Below, in pieces: positions 1 through 8,582 of a DNA stretch of 64,000 bases. The stretch is from NCBI RefSeq assembly GCF_026672275.1, contig NZ_JANQCD010000006.1:1-64000 (forward strand), given 5' to 3'. A program made the translations under genes and the position numbers. The notes under the pieces were generated by a model. It saw nothing but the letters and a program-made list of their open reading frames with translations. It was not told where the DNA came from and searched no databases. Source of the DNA: Marinifilum sp. D737 (GTDB taxonomy: Bacteria; Bacteroidota; Bacteroidia; Bacteroidales; Marinifilaceae). How positions within the stretch are numbered: position 1 is the stretch's first letter; every line of letters starts with the position of its first letter.

Positions 1-72
1 AGAAAACAATATCGCACAGAGCTGAAATATGGTTACATGGATGTGTGGTATGTTGAATATAAAGGCACGTAG
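1..72 (+). CDS. 3' end of an unidentified gene
   Basis: Frame 1 stays open from the first base to a TAG at 70-72, giving 23 residues ending in DVWYVEYKGT. The gene would begin outside the window. The fragment is too short to assign a family, and an open frame of this length could occur by chance. No terminator for this strand is obvious after it. Confidence 0.35.
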   Translation, partial: RKQYRTELKYGYMDVWYVEYKGT

Positions 73-97
73 CGATTGTTAATGATTTGTTAATTGC

Positions 98-130
98 AAA
101 AAAAAAGCTGCCAATATAAATCGACAGCTT
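98..130 (-). terminator. Terminator of the iron-sulfur flavoprotein gene
   Basis: On the minus strand AAGCTG pairs with CAGCTT across a 14-nt loop and is followed by nine T residues. It lies 22 nt past the stop codon of the flavoprotein gene. Confidence 0.65.
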
Positions 131-152
131 CTTCTAAAACAATGATACGCCT

Positions 153-788
153 TTACCTCACAAAATTGCTAAGTATTTTTCTTTCTTGTTCAGGTGCTTC
201 TACTGTTTCTTTTCCATTTTTCATTACTTCCATTAGGTAGGCCATGTTTTTACCCAAAATTCTCATAATCTGCACACCTTCTTCATCCTGATGAACTTCT
301 CCTGGCATTAATCCATGAATCACATTCCAATAGTTTGAGCTTGGAATCATCATTTCGGAATAGGCTAGGTAATTATTTAATTCGTTGAAAACAGGCAATC
401 CGCCAGAACGACGAACGGCAACTACGGATGCACCCACTTTATGTCTGAATAAAGATCCGTTAGCGCCAGCTACATAAAATGCACGATCGAGGAAAGATTT
501 CATTCCGGCGCTTAACGACGAGTAATGTACAGGAGATCCAAGAAGAATACCATCGGCTTCTTTCATCTTCTGAATCCAGTCATTTACATCATCATTTTTG
601 ATCACACACTTTTCATCTCTATTTTTAAAGCACATATTACAGGCCGTACATGCTTTTACATTTTTTATACCAACATTTACAATTTCGGTCTCGATACCTT
701 TTTCTTCCAACTGTTCACACACTAATTTTAATGCATGATAGGTGTTGCCTTCTTTTTTGGGACTACCGTTAAATGCGACTACTTTCAT
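153..788 (-). CDS. Iron-sulfur flavoprotein-like NAD(P)H-dependent oxidoreductase
   Basis: A 211-residue flavodoxin-fold protein. The N-terminus MKVVAFNGSP is the FMN phosphate loop, and GSPVHYSSLSAGMKSFLDR matches the second flavin-binding region of the NADPH-dependent FMN reductase family. Around residues 47-61 the cysteines are spaced C-x2-C-x2-C-x7-C, the compact motif that holds a [4Fe-4S] cluster in archaeal and bacterial iron-sulfur flavoproteins, so electron transfer from a reduced carrier is likely. The ATG at 788 is preferred; an in-frame TTG at 821 would only add eleven unconserved residues. It stands alone with its own terminator. The physiological partner is unknown. Confidence 0.8.
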   Translation of the reverse strand: MKVVAFNGSPKKEGNTYHALKLVCEQLEEKGIETEIVNVGIKNVKACTACNMCFKNRDEKCVIKNDDVNDWIQKMKEADGILLGSPVHYSSLSAGMKSFLDRAFYVAGANGSLFRHKVGASVVAVRRSGGLPVFNELNNYLAYSEMMIPSSNYWNVIHGLMPGEVHQDEEGVQIMRILGKNMAYLMEVMKNGKETVEAPEQERKILSNFVR

Positions 789-880
789 TTGTTTGTGTTT
801 TTTATTTGATTGATAATGCAAAGGTAAGCTTGCAATTGTTTAGCTTGTTTTAATAAGATGTTAAAAAATTACGTAGAGGT

Positions 881-1423
881 TTAATTGCCTTCAATTTCGG
901 CAATATTTGCCAGTGCATTATCGCGAAGTGGTTTGTATTTAAAATACCAAATTACTAAACCTATGATGATTGCAAGTATAAAAATCGAAAAGAAAACAAT
1001 TTGAGATTCAACAGTATTGAATAATGGTTGAGACCTAAGATTAAAACTGGCATTCATTAAAAAAACGGCAAGAAATATCAGGATGCTCTTTTTTCGGAAC
1101 GGATGATACCTTTCTGCTGCTTGCTTTAGCATGAGAAGTGTAGGCAGCGAGTAATCAACATTTTTGTATTCTTTTTGGTAGCTTCCAAATACTAGTGCAA
1201 ATATTAAAAATGCTGCTACAAGGAGCAGTCCTGCAATCAAATCAGTAAGCTCTTTTGTGTCAAAATAGTGTATAAAGGCAATGATCGTGTAAAGTGGGAT
1301 GAAAATCCAATAAACAATCTTCATTCTTTTGCATAGATTAGAATAATTACGATCCTCCTTTTTAAGTTTCCCTAATAATTGATCCAGATTGACTTTTTCG
1401 TTCTTTGTTTTATTTAAGTTCAT
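881..1423 (-). CDS. Four-helix membrane protein paired with an ECF sigma factor
   Basis: A 180-residue protein with a basic, charged N-terminus of about 35 residues and four hydrophobic stretches at roughly 35-55, 62-80, 113-128 and 142-160. I do not recognise the family. Its start overlaps the end of the upstream sigma factor gene by 14 nt, so the two are translationally coupled. That arrangement is typical of ECF sigma/anti-sigma pairs, and a cytosolic N-terminal sigma-binding segment is possible, but no zinc-binding or classical anti-sigma motif is visible. GGAGG stands 5 nt before the ATG, inside the sigma gene, which is unusual in this phylum. Confidence 0.75.
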   Translation of the reverse strand: MNLNKTKNEKVNLDQLLGKLKKEDRNYSNLCKRMKIVYWIFIPLYTIIAFIHYFDTKELTDLIAGLLLVAAFLIFALVFGSYQKEYKNVDYSLPTLLMLKQAAERYHPFRKKSILIFLAVFLMNASFNLRSQPLFNTVESQIVFFSIFILAIIIGLVIWYFKYKPLRDNALANIAEIEGN

Positions 1424-1931
1424 GCTTGCCTCCTGTTAATTTGTTTTTTAATTGTGTTTTAATGCGGTGAATTTTCACCTTTACATTGGGTTCATTAATG
1501 CCGATCACATCTGCAATTTCTCTCATACTTAATCCTTCAAGCATAAGAGAAATTAAGGCTTTGTCAATCACAGAAAGCATATTTAACTCATTCTGAAGTA
1601 GGTTGAATTGCTTTTCTTCTTTTCGCTTGATTTCCAAATCTTCATTGTCCAGAATAGAACTTAGATTTTGCGTATCGGTGTTTATTATTAGCTGCATTTC
1701 TCTGTAGCTTTTGCCTGTAAAGCTTAGCGATGTGTTAACAGCTACACGATAAACCCATGTGCTAATTGCCGATTTACCTTTAAATTGATCCAAACTCTTC
1801 CAGATATTAATCAGTACTTCCTGATACATATCTTTTTGATCTTCGGCATTCGAATTATAGTAACGACATATCCGTTGTATTCGATCACTATTATCCGATA
1901 GAATTTGATTAAATAGATCTTCTTTTTTCAA
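1410..1931 (-). CDS. ECF-family RNA polymerase sigma factor
   Basis: A 173-residue sigma-70 family protein. Region 2 spans about residues 10-75, with the DMYQEVLINIWKSLDQFKG core-binding segment and STWVYRVAVNTSL. Region 4 spans about 112-165, with the HTH segment LSMREIADVIGINEPNVKVKIHR. It probably directs RNA polymerase to a small regulon, controlled by the overlapping membrane protein downstream. The likely start is a TTG: no in-frame ATG lies upstream before a stop, and the next internal Met would remove part of region 2. The signal it answers cannot be read from the sequence. Confidence 0.88.
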   Translation of the reverse strand: MKKEDLFNQILSDNSDRIQRICRYYNSNAEDQKDMYQEVLINIWKSLDQFKGKSAISTWVYRVAVNTSLSFTGKSYREMQLIINTDTQNLSSILDNEDLEIKRKEEKQFNLLQNELNMLSVIDKALISLMLEGLSMREIADVIGINEPNVKVKIHRIKTQLKNKLTGGKHELK

Positions 1932-2008
1932 TGTGTGTGTGTTTTGTTCTTTATCTATTTAGTAAGGGAGGAGTATGATTGGTTACACTTTTTTTTTGAT
2001 TTTTTTAC

Positions 2009-2719
2009 TTATAAAATCTCAAAGCCATTATAAGTCTCAAATTTCCAGATCTCTACTACTTTTCCAATTGGCAGTTCGTAAGGTTTATAATTTCTGTTTG
2101 AAGAAACCAACAGGAGAGATTGATTTTTCTCAAACTGCTTGTATACTACTTTAAATACGATACCATCCTCCTGGGTAACAATAATGCATGGAGTGCCATC
2201 TTTAATCGTTTCCCAGTTTTGAATATAAGATGCCGTTACCCACGATCCTTCGGGAATGGGAAGCATGGAGTCTCCTTCAATTTGGAAGGTTCTGTAGGTT
2301 TTATCTTTGGGCAAGAATGGGAGAGTGAATTTTGGTAGTGATTCTATAAATTCCAAATCGCCATAGCTATTTGTATAGCCGGCCTGTGCTTTTAGGGGAA
2401 CCATTTCTATATTTTCATCTCCATCCTGGTTTACCGATATGGTAAGCAAACGAAGTTTCTTTCCAGTTACATCAATGTCAAATCCATCTTCGATTTGCGA
2501 AAGCTGAAATTCCGATAATTCCTGCAGCTTATATCTTATTAATGCATCAATGGAAACATTAAAGTATTCGGCAAATTTCACCAGTACTTTAAAAGGTGGT
2601 TGAACGCTTTTTTCGTAACCCGCCAGTGTGGTTCGTGTAATCTCCAATTGCTCAGCCAAGTCGGCTTGCGATTTTCGTCTTCTCTTGCGAAGGAACTTGA
2701 TATTTTCTGCAAAAAACAT
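2009..2719 (-). CDS. LexA-like XRE/S24 transcriptional regulator
   Basis: A 236-residue repressor with an XRE helix-turn-helix (residues 5-62; SQADLAEQLEITRTTLAGYE) joined to an S24/LexA peptidase domain (about 105-228). The Ala113-Gly114 pair is the likely self-cleavage site, Ser151 (GDSM) the nucleophile and Lys190 (GIVFK) the general base, so the whole self-cleavage apparatus is present. It is divergent from the translesion polymerase genes across a short intergenic region and is the obvious candidate to repress them and itself until DNA damage. ATG 2719 is chosen because an earlier in-frame TTG (2734) lies inside the promoter -7 box. Confidence 0.87.
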   Translation of the reverse strand: MFFAENIKFLRKRRRKSQADLAEQLEITRTTLAGYEKSVQPPFKVLVKFAEYFNVSIDALIRYKLQELSEFQLSQIEDGFDIDVTGKKLRLLTISVNQDGDENIEMVPLKAQAGYTNSYGDLEFIESLPKFTLPFLPKDKTYRTFQIEGDSMLPIPEGSWVTASYIQNWETIKDGTPCIIVTQEDGIVFKVVYKQFEKNQSLLLVSSNRNYKPYELPIGKVVEIWKFETYNGFEIL

Positions 2720-2731
2720 GCTTTTTTCTTT

Positions 2732-2739
2732 CAAATATA
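2732..2739 (-). promoter_or_regulatory. -7 box of the S24 regulator gene
   Basis: The minus strand reads TATATTTG, a full match to the Bacteroidota TAnnTTTG element, about 12 nt before the ATG at 2719. The leader would be only a few nucleotides long. In the same region CATAAT (2742-2747) and ATTATG (2767-2772) form an inverted pair 19 nt apart, a possible operator shared with the divergent polymerase gene. Confidence 0.55.
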
Positions 2740-2791
2740 CGCATAATAGACTAAATTATTGACAGGATTATGACGAAAATATCGACATTTA

Positions 2792-4006
2792 ATGAGGAAG
2801 ACAATATTGCATATGGATTTAGACACATTTTTTGTGTCGTGTGAGAGGTTGCAGGACAGTAGGTTGAACAATCGGCCGGTCTTGATTGGAGGAACATCAG
2901 ATAGAGGAGTGGTAGCAGCTTGTTCTTACGAAGCACGAATGTATGGCATCCATTCTGCCATGCCCATGAAAATGGCGCGCATGCTTTGCCCGGAAGCTGT
3001 TGTCATTAGGGGAAATAGTGGAACTTACAGCGAATATTCCGATCATGTAACAGAAATCATTAAGGAGCGTTCGCCTTTGTTCGAAAAATCATCTATTGAT
3101 GAATTTTATATGGACATAACAGGAATGGATCGCTTTGTAAAGGAAAGTTACATGTGGTCAAAGGAACTGAGAGAAAAGATCATGAAGGAGACTCGTTTGC
3201 CCATTTCCTTTGGTTTATCTACCAGCAAAACGGTTTCTAAAGTGGGAACAGGCGAGGCCAAGCCCAATAATCATATCAATATCAATAGTGGTGAAGAGAT
3301 TCCTTTTTTGGCTCCACTTTCCATTAAAAAGATTCCTATGGTAGGCGATAAAACTTACCACAAGTTGCGAAGTATGGGAATAGAAAAGGTACGAACCGTA
3401 CAAGAAATGCCTATGGAGCTAATGGAACGTGTACTGGGGAAGAATGGGCAAGTGATTTGGAAAAAAGCACAGGGTATTGATAATACTCCAGTGATTGCCT
3501 GGAGTGAGAGAAAATCTATATCTACAGAACGAACTTTTGAGCGAGATACCACTGATGTTGTGAAAATGCGTAGTATTTTGGTTGCAATGGCTGAAAATTT
3601 GGCTTATCAGCTCCGAAATGGAAACAAACTAACTGCTTGCGTGACGCTTAAGATTCGCTATTCCGATTTTCAAACTTATACCAAACAAAAGCGAATTCCC
3701 TACACATCGCTCGATCACACACTAATCGCTACAGTACTCGACCTGTTTGATAAAATGTATGAACGTCGGGTTTTGATTCGACTCATCGGAGTTCGTTTCA
3801 GTAATTTGGTAGGAGGAACTTATCAAATTCGCCTGTTCGAAGACTCTGAAAAGCTCATTAAACTGTATCAAAAAATGGATCATTTGAGAAACAAATTTGG
3901 GAAAAATGCGGTGAAACGCGCCATAGGAATGGATGTAAAAACCATTGGAGGAATGAATCCTTTTAACGGACAAGCTCCAATTGTTCCTGCTCACCGCAGA
4001 CGATAA
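2792..4006 (+). CDS. dinB: Y-family DNA polymerase (DinB/ImuB-like)
   Basis: A 404-residue translesion polymerase. MDLDTFFVSCE near the N-terminus supplies the first catalytic aspartates (9 and 11) and an aromatic steric gate. SSIDEFYMD carries the second acidic pair, so it should be catalytically active, unlike many ImuB proteins. The little-finger domain follows from about residue 240. QIRLF near residue 344 fits the beta-clamp binding consensus, and the C-terminus is basic. Length is slightly above typical Pol IV. It is followed after 151 nt by a DnaE-type polymerase and faces a LexA-like regulator, so it most likely belongs to a damage-induced mutasome rather than being a solitary Pol IV. 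Confidence 0.88.
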   Translation: MRKTILHMDLDTFFVSCERLQDSRLNNRPVLIGGTSDRGVVAACSYEARMYGIHSAMPMKMARMLCPEAVVIRGNSGTYSEYSDHVTEIIKERSPLFEKSSIDEFYMDITGMDRFVKESYMWSKELREKIMKETRLPISFGLSTSKTVSKVGTGEAKPNNHININSGEEIPFLAPLSIKKIPMVGDKTYHKLRSMGIEKVRTVQEMPMELMERVLGKNGQVIWKKAQGIDNTPVIAWSERKSISTERTFERDTTDVVKMRSILVAMAENLAYQLRNGNKLTACVTLKIRYSDFQTYTKQKRIPYTSLDHTLIATVLDLFDKMYERRVLIRLIGVRFSNLVGGTYQIRLFEDSEKLIKLYQKMDHLRNKFGKNAVKRAIGMDVKTIGGMNPFNGQAPIVPAHRRR

Positions 4007-4020
4007 AAATCAATTAATAA

Positions 4021-4144
4021 TTAACAATTAGTAATGAATAATAGAGCTTGAGTTGATTTTATAACCATTTCATCTAAAACAGATGATGAAAGTTTATAAC
4101 TCATACTAAGACGAAAGACATTATTACTCATTACTAATTATTCA
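4021..4144. repeat. Imperfect inverted-repeat element between dinB and dnaE
   Basis: AATTAGTAATGA (4026-4037) is exactly complementary to TCATTACTAATT (4128-4139), and pairing extends inward for about six more positions with one mismatch. The right arm also contains direct repeats of ATTACTCATTA. The ATG of dnaE sits 18 nt past it. This may be a short miniature element or a long hairpin in the dinB-dnaE transcript. Confidence 0.5.
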
Positions 4145-4157
4145 TTACTCATTATTG

Positions 4158-7106
4158 ATGTTATTGAATTGCCACTCATATTATAGTTTTAAGTACGGAG
4201 CTCTTTCTGTAGAGGAGGTTTTAAAAGAAAGCCAGACAGGAGGACACGATACCATTGTATTAACTGATATTAATAATACTGCAGTAAGTCTCGATTTTGT
4301 ACGACAGGCAAAGGAATTTAATGTACGACCGCTTGTGGGAGCAGATATCAGGAATAGAGCGATACAGCAGTATGTTTTGCTGGCCAAAAATGCGATTGGT
4401 TTTCGGGAAATCAATGAGTTTTTATCAGGAAATCTGCATACTAGTAAGGTGTTTGAACCTGAGGCTCCGGATTTGAATGAAGTTTATGTGATCTATCCAT
4501 TTCAAAGCCAGTACCGCGATCTAAAAGCAAATGAATGTATTGGAGTCAGACCACAGGATTTACCTCACTTGCCTTTTTCCGAATGGAAGAATCGCCTGAA
4601 TAAGCTGGTAATTCTACAAACTGCAAGTTTTCGCAACAAAAAAGATTACAATATCCACCGACTGTTGCGAGCTATTGATAGAAACACACTACTAAGTAAG
4701 CTTTCGAAAGAAGAACAGGCGAGTTTTGAAGATAGATACAGAAGTAAGTCTGAACTGTTGGAATTGTATAAAGATTATCCTGAAATTATAAGGAATACAG
4801 AAGCTTTATTGGCTGCTTGCAGTATGGATTTCGAATTTGGAACCAACAAAAACAAGAAACTTTTTACCGATTCGGAAGAAGAAGACTTTAAACTGTTAAT
4901 GAAATTGGCCTGCGAGGGCTTAGAATATCGGTATCATACGATAACCGATGAAATTTTAGACCGTTTAAATAAGGAATTGAAGGTGATCCGACAACTTGAA
5001 TTCTGTTCCTATTTCCTGATTAATTGGGATTTGGTTCGATATGCACAGAGCAAAGGTTATTATCATGTTGGACGAGGAAGTGGAGCCAATAGTCTGGTTG
5101 CTTACTTGTTGAAAATCACTAATGTTGATCCGGTTGACTTAGACCTTTACTTTGAGCGCTTCATCAATCCGTTCCGATCATCACCTCCCGATTTTGATAT
5201 CGATTTTTCATGGACAGATCGGGATGATGTCACACGTTATTTGTTTGACAAATATGGCTGGGACCATGTTGTCTTGTTAGGAAACTTCATCACCTTTAGT
5301 CACAAGTCGGCTTTTCGTGAAATTGGCAAAGTGTTTGGTTTGCCCGATCAAGAAATAGTGCGTTTGCAGAAAAATCCGAATCCAGCGCAAGCCGATGAAT
5401 ATGGAAAGTGGGTGATTCGCTATAGTGGATATATTTCAAGCTTTCCAAGCCACAATAGTATTCACTCCAGTGGGATTTTAATTTCAAATGAGCCCATTAG
5501 CAATTATTCAGCCACTGAGCTTTTGCCTAAAGGATTCCCATCCACTCAGTTTGACATGTACATTTCTGAAGATTTGGGACTGCATAAGTTCGATATCCTG
5601 AGTCAGCGTGGTTTGGGAAAAATCAAAGATACTTTGGAGATCGTTAAGCAGAATCATGGAATAGATATTGATATTAATGATACCAAATTGTTTATGGAGG
5701 ATTCTCGCGTAAAGAGAATGCTAAAAAAAGGACAGGCAATTGGTTGCTTTTATGTGGAATCGCCTGCCATGCGCATGCTTTTAACCAAGCTAAAAGCTGA
5801 AGATTACAAACGCCTGGTTGCTGCCAGTTCCATTATTCGTCCGGGAGTGGCCAAAAGTGGAATGATGCGAGAATACATTATTCGTTTTCAGAATAAGGAA
5901 AGGAGAGAACAGGCAAAACGTAATTTGCCTGAATTATATAATATACTTGAGGAAACCTATGGCGTAATGGTTTACCAGGAAGATGTAATTAAGGTAGCTC
6001 ATTATTTTGCCGAACTAAGTTTGGATGAAGCGGATGTTTTGCGCCGGGGAATGTCGTGGAAATTTAAACAGCGAAACGAATTTGCAAAGGTGAGAGGTAA
6101 ATTTTTCTCCAATTGTAAAGCAAAAGGTTATGCTGATACAGTGGTGAGCGATATCTGGAGACAAATTGAGAGTTTTGCCAATTATGCTTTTGCAAAAGGA
6201 CATTCGGCCAGTTATGCAGTAGAGAGTTTTCAGGCACTTTATTTAAAAGCATATTATCCATTGGAATATATGGTAGCAACTTTAAATAATGGAGGAGGAT
6301 TCTATTCTGCACAACTCTATCTGCACGAAGCGCTAATGCATGGTGCCAAGGTAGAAGTACCCTGCGTAAATCGGAGTTCGTGGGAAAATATCATTGATGA
6401 AGATACCATTTGGCTGGGATTTTACCTCTTGAGGGATTTGGAAGGTTCAACAGTAAAAAAAATGATTGAAGAGCGCAGGGAACATGGAAGTTTTAAAAGC
6501 TTGCGCGATTTTGTGAAACGTTTTCCAAGCAGTTTGGAGCAATTGATAATATTAATACGTATTGGAGCTTTTCGATTTACAGGAAAAGGAAAGAAAGAGC
6601 TGTTGTGGGATGCTCATTTTCTATTAGGACATAGCAGGAAGACCAAACCGGAAAGAACACTTTTTCAGGCAGAGGTAAAAGAATTTGAGCTGCCCGAATT
6701 GTGGAAGCACAAGCTCGAAGATGCATTTGACCAATTGGAATTGTTAGGCTTATCAGTTCAATCACCATTTCAATTGGTGAAAAATGATTTGCCTTCCGAC
6801 ATCAAAGCCTGTCATTTGCCTCGTTTAATCAATCGTTACATCAGAATTGTTGGTTTTTTAATTCATCGCAAGCCTACAAAAGCCAGTAATGGTAAAATTA
6901 TGTATTTCGGAACATGGATAGATTTAGATGGATATTGGTTAGATACTGTGCATTTTCCACCTATTGCCAAAGAGTATCCATTTCGCGGACCAGGCTGTTA
7001 TGTTATAGAGGGGCAAGTGATGGATGAGTATGGATTTCTAAGTATAGAAGTAAGTAAAATGGAACGAATGCCAAATATAAGTATTGATGATATCGTTTCA
7101 GCCTGA
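4158..7106 (+). CDS. dnaE2: Error-prone DnaE-type DNA polymerase III alpha subunit
   Basis: A 982-residue C-family polymerase, shorter than replicative DnaE (about 1,150-1,250) and close to the DnaE2/mutasome type. An N-terminal PHP domain starts at NCHSYYSFKYGA. The palm carries GRGSGANSLVAYLL and the catalytic PDFDIDF near residues 344-351. Thumb and fingers follow, then a helix-hairpin-helix region around 690-760 and an OB-like C-terminus. Its position behind a Y-family polymerase and a divergent S24 regulator supports translesion synthesis rather than chromosome replication. ATG 4158 is preferred to a TTG three bases earlier. dnaE2 is used by function; phylogeny could place it in a Bacteroidota-specific branch. 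Confidence 0.85.
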   Translation: MLLNCHSYYSFKYGALSVEEVLKESQTGGHDTIVLTDINNTAVSLDFVRQAKEFNVRPLVGADIRNRAIQQYVLLAKNAIGFREINEFLSGNLHTSKVFEPEAPDLNEVYVIYPFQSQYRDLKANECIGVRPQDLPHLPFSEWKNRLNKLVILQTASFRNKKDYNIHRLLRAIDRNTLLSKLSKEEQASFEDRYRSKSELLELYKDYPEIIRNTEALLAACSMDFEFGTNKNKKLFTDSEEEDFKLLMKLACEGLEYRYHTITDEILDRLNKELKVIRQLEFCSYFLINWDLVRYAQSKGYYHVGRGSGANSLVAYLLKITNVDPVDLDLYFERFINPFRSSPPDFDIDFSWTDRDDVTRYLFDKYGWDHVVLLGNFITFSHKSAFREIGKVFGLPDQEIVRLQKNPNPAQADEYGKWVIRYSGYISSFPSHNSIHSSGILISNEPISNYSATELLPKGFPSTQFDMYISEDLGLHKFDILSQRGLGKIKDTLEIVKQNHGIDIDINDTKLFMEDSRVKRMLKKGQAIGCFYVESPAMRMLLTKLKAEDYKRLVAASSIIRPGVAKSGMMREYIIRFQNKERREQAKRNLPELYNILEETYGVMVYQEDVIKVAHYFAELSLDEADVLRRGMSWKFKQRNEFAKVRGKFFSNCKAKGYADTVVSDIWRQIESFANYAFAKGHSASYAVESFQALYLKAYYPLEYMVATLNNGGGFYSAQLYLHEALMHGAKVEVPCVNRSSWENIIDEDTIWLGFYLLRDLEGSTVKKMIEERREHGSFKSLRDFVKRFPSSLEQLIILIRIGAFRFTGKGKKELLWDAHFLLGHSRKTKPERTLFQAEVKEFELPELWKHKLEDAFDQLELLGLSVQSPFQLVKNDLPSDIKACHLPRLINRYIRIVGFLIHRKPTKASNGKIMYFGTWIDLDGYWLDTVHFPPIAKEYPFRGPGCYVIEGQVMDEYGFLSIEVSKMERMPNISIDDIVSA

Positions 7107-7401
7107 AAATTCTCTTTTTGTGTTGTTTACATGCTTCAAATTCACTCAAATAAAGAGGAAATGTATGATATAACATTTATCAATTCATGATTGCTGTACA
7201 TAATCATAGTTTTATATTCTATTTTTTTTGTCCTATTACTATTTTAAAATCAGGAGTAATACTTCAGATCACCTATTCATAAGTGAAAATTTGACGTCTT
7301 TTTTTAGCGTTTTTTGAAAAGCTGCTAAAAAAAATATGCCAAACTTTCTTTTTGTTCTGTTATTCAAGTGTTTATAAAAGTGAGAAAAATGAGAAAAAAT
7401 C
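7107..7401. other. Gene-free stretch before yitT
   Basis: No credible reading frame. It holds one long AT-rich hairpin (annotated separately) and ends at the yitT promoter. Confidence 0.6.
7298..7333. terminator. Possible bidirectional terminator hairpin
   Basis: TTTTTTAGC pairs with GCTAAAAAA around a 15-16 nt loop, leaving a T run on each strand. It is about 190 nt beyond the dnaE stop, far for a terminator, so the assignment is tentative. Confidence 0.35.
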
Positions 7402-7431
7402 TTGCAAATAAAATCGGCAAATCTATTTTTG
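7402..7431 (+). promoter_or_regulatory. Promoter of the yitT-family gene
   Basis: TTG at 7402-7404, exactly 19 nt, then TATTTTTG at 7424-7431: a full match to the Bacteroidota -33/-7 promoter. It would give a leader of roughly 30 nt before the ATG at 7469. Confidence 0.75.
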
Positions 7432-7468
7432 TCGGCGAATTTTTATCACTTTAACAAACACTATTAAA

Positions 7469-8377
7469 ATGGCTTTTATTACTAAAGAAAAGTTCTTGTC
7501 GAATGAATGGTTAACGGCGTACACTTACCTGATTTTGGGTAGTATCATTTTTGCTGTTTCCGACATCTTATTTGTAGTACCTTACAAATTGGCTCCAGGT
7601 GGGGTATATGGTATTGCTACCGTACTAAACACTCTGTTTGGCTGGAAAATTAGTTATTCCACGTTTGCAATGGAAATTCCTCTGGTAATTATAGGTACCA
7701 TAATTTTAGGGCCTCGATTTGGAGTTAAAACCATTGTTAGTATTGCTACAATTCTATTAACTGTTTGGATTATGGAAACCTATGTTGTTCCGGGATATCC
7801 AAAAGTGATTGTTGATCCAATGTTGAATACCATTGTTGCAGGTGTATTTTATGGTATTGCAATTGGAATGATCTTCAAGTCCAGAGCAACTTCAGGAGGA
7901 TCTGATATTGTTGCAATGATCTTGGCCAAGTACACAAAGCTATCGCTGGGTAAATTGGTAATGATTGTTGATGGTTTAATTGTGTTGTTTACTTTGGTAC
8001 AGCCAACAGAAACAGGAGCAATTGGTTGGGAGTTTGCGATCTATTCATTAATCATTATTTATATCGAAGGTAAGATTATCGATATGGTGGTAAGTGGAGC
8101 AAACTATCACAAAACAGTTATGATTGTTTCTGATCAGTACGAATCAATCGTATCTAAGATTAAAGGAGATTTAAAACGTGGTGCAACTGTATTTACAGGT
8201 ACAGGAGCTTACTCAGGTGAAGAAAGAAAAATGGTTTACTCAGTAATGAGTCGTAGAGAACTTGAAATTTTGAAGCTACACGTTAAATCGGTAGATCCTG
8301 AAGCATTTGTGAACGTAACAGAAGCAAATGAAATTATCGGTAAAGGATTTAAATCTTTGAACGAAGAAGAAGAATAA
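7469..8377 (+). CDS. YitT family membrane protein (DUF2179)
   Basis: A 302-residue integral membrane protein. Five or six hydrophobic segments cover residues 17-210, with the family features FVVPYKLAPGGVYGIATVLN and RATSGGSDIVA. They are followed by a soluble DUF2179 domain at about 225-290 (GATVFTGTGAYSGEERKMVYSVMSRRE), a probable ligand-binding regulatory domain. Length fits the family. Substrate is not established for most YitT proteins, and nothing here narrows it. It is monocistronic, with a clear promoter and terminator. Confidence 0.88.
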   Translation: MAFITKEKFLSNEWLTAYTYLILGSIIFAVSDILFVVPYKLAPGGVYGIATVLNTLFGWKISYSTFAMEIPLVIIGTIILGPRFGVKTIVSIATILLTVWIMETYVVPGYPKVIVDPMLNTIVAGVFYGIAIGMIFKSRATSGGSDIVAMILAKYTKLSLGKLVMIVDGLIVLFTLVQPTETGAIGWEFAIYSLIIIYIEGKIIDMVVSGANYHKTVMIVSDQYESIVSKIKGDLKRGATVFTGTGAYSGEERKMVYSVMSRRELEILKLHVKSVDPEAFVNVTEANEIIGKGFKSLNEEEE

Positions 8378-8400
8378 AGAATAAATCGAGATAATTGCTT

Positions 8401-8430
8401 AAATCCCTTCGAATACGGAGGGATTTTTTT
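8401..8430 (+). terminator. Terminator of the yitT-family gene
   Basis: AAATCCCT pairs with AGGGATTT across TCGAATACGG and is followed by a T7 run, 23 nt after the stop codon. Confidence 0.8.
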
Positions 8431-8582
8431 ATTTTTGCATGTAGGATCACTTCAATTTACAATTCAGATATTTATTGTTTGTTATTCTGAATTATTGCAG
8501 ATCATAAAAACGTATTGTTTTTGCAGATTAGCGGGGGATTGATGCTGATTGAAAATATATCTGTAAAAAGTTGTAAGATAAT

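Noticed and set aside
7411-7440. Direct repeat TCGGCAAAT/TCGGCGAAT overlapping the yitT promoter
   Set aside because: Only two imperfect copies; not enough to claim an operator.
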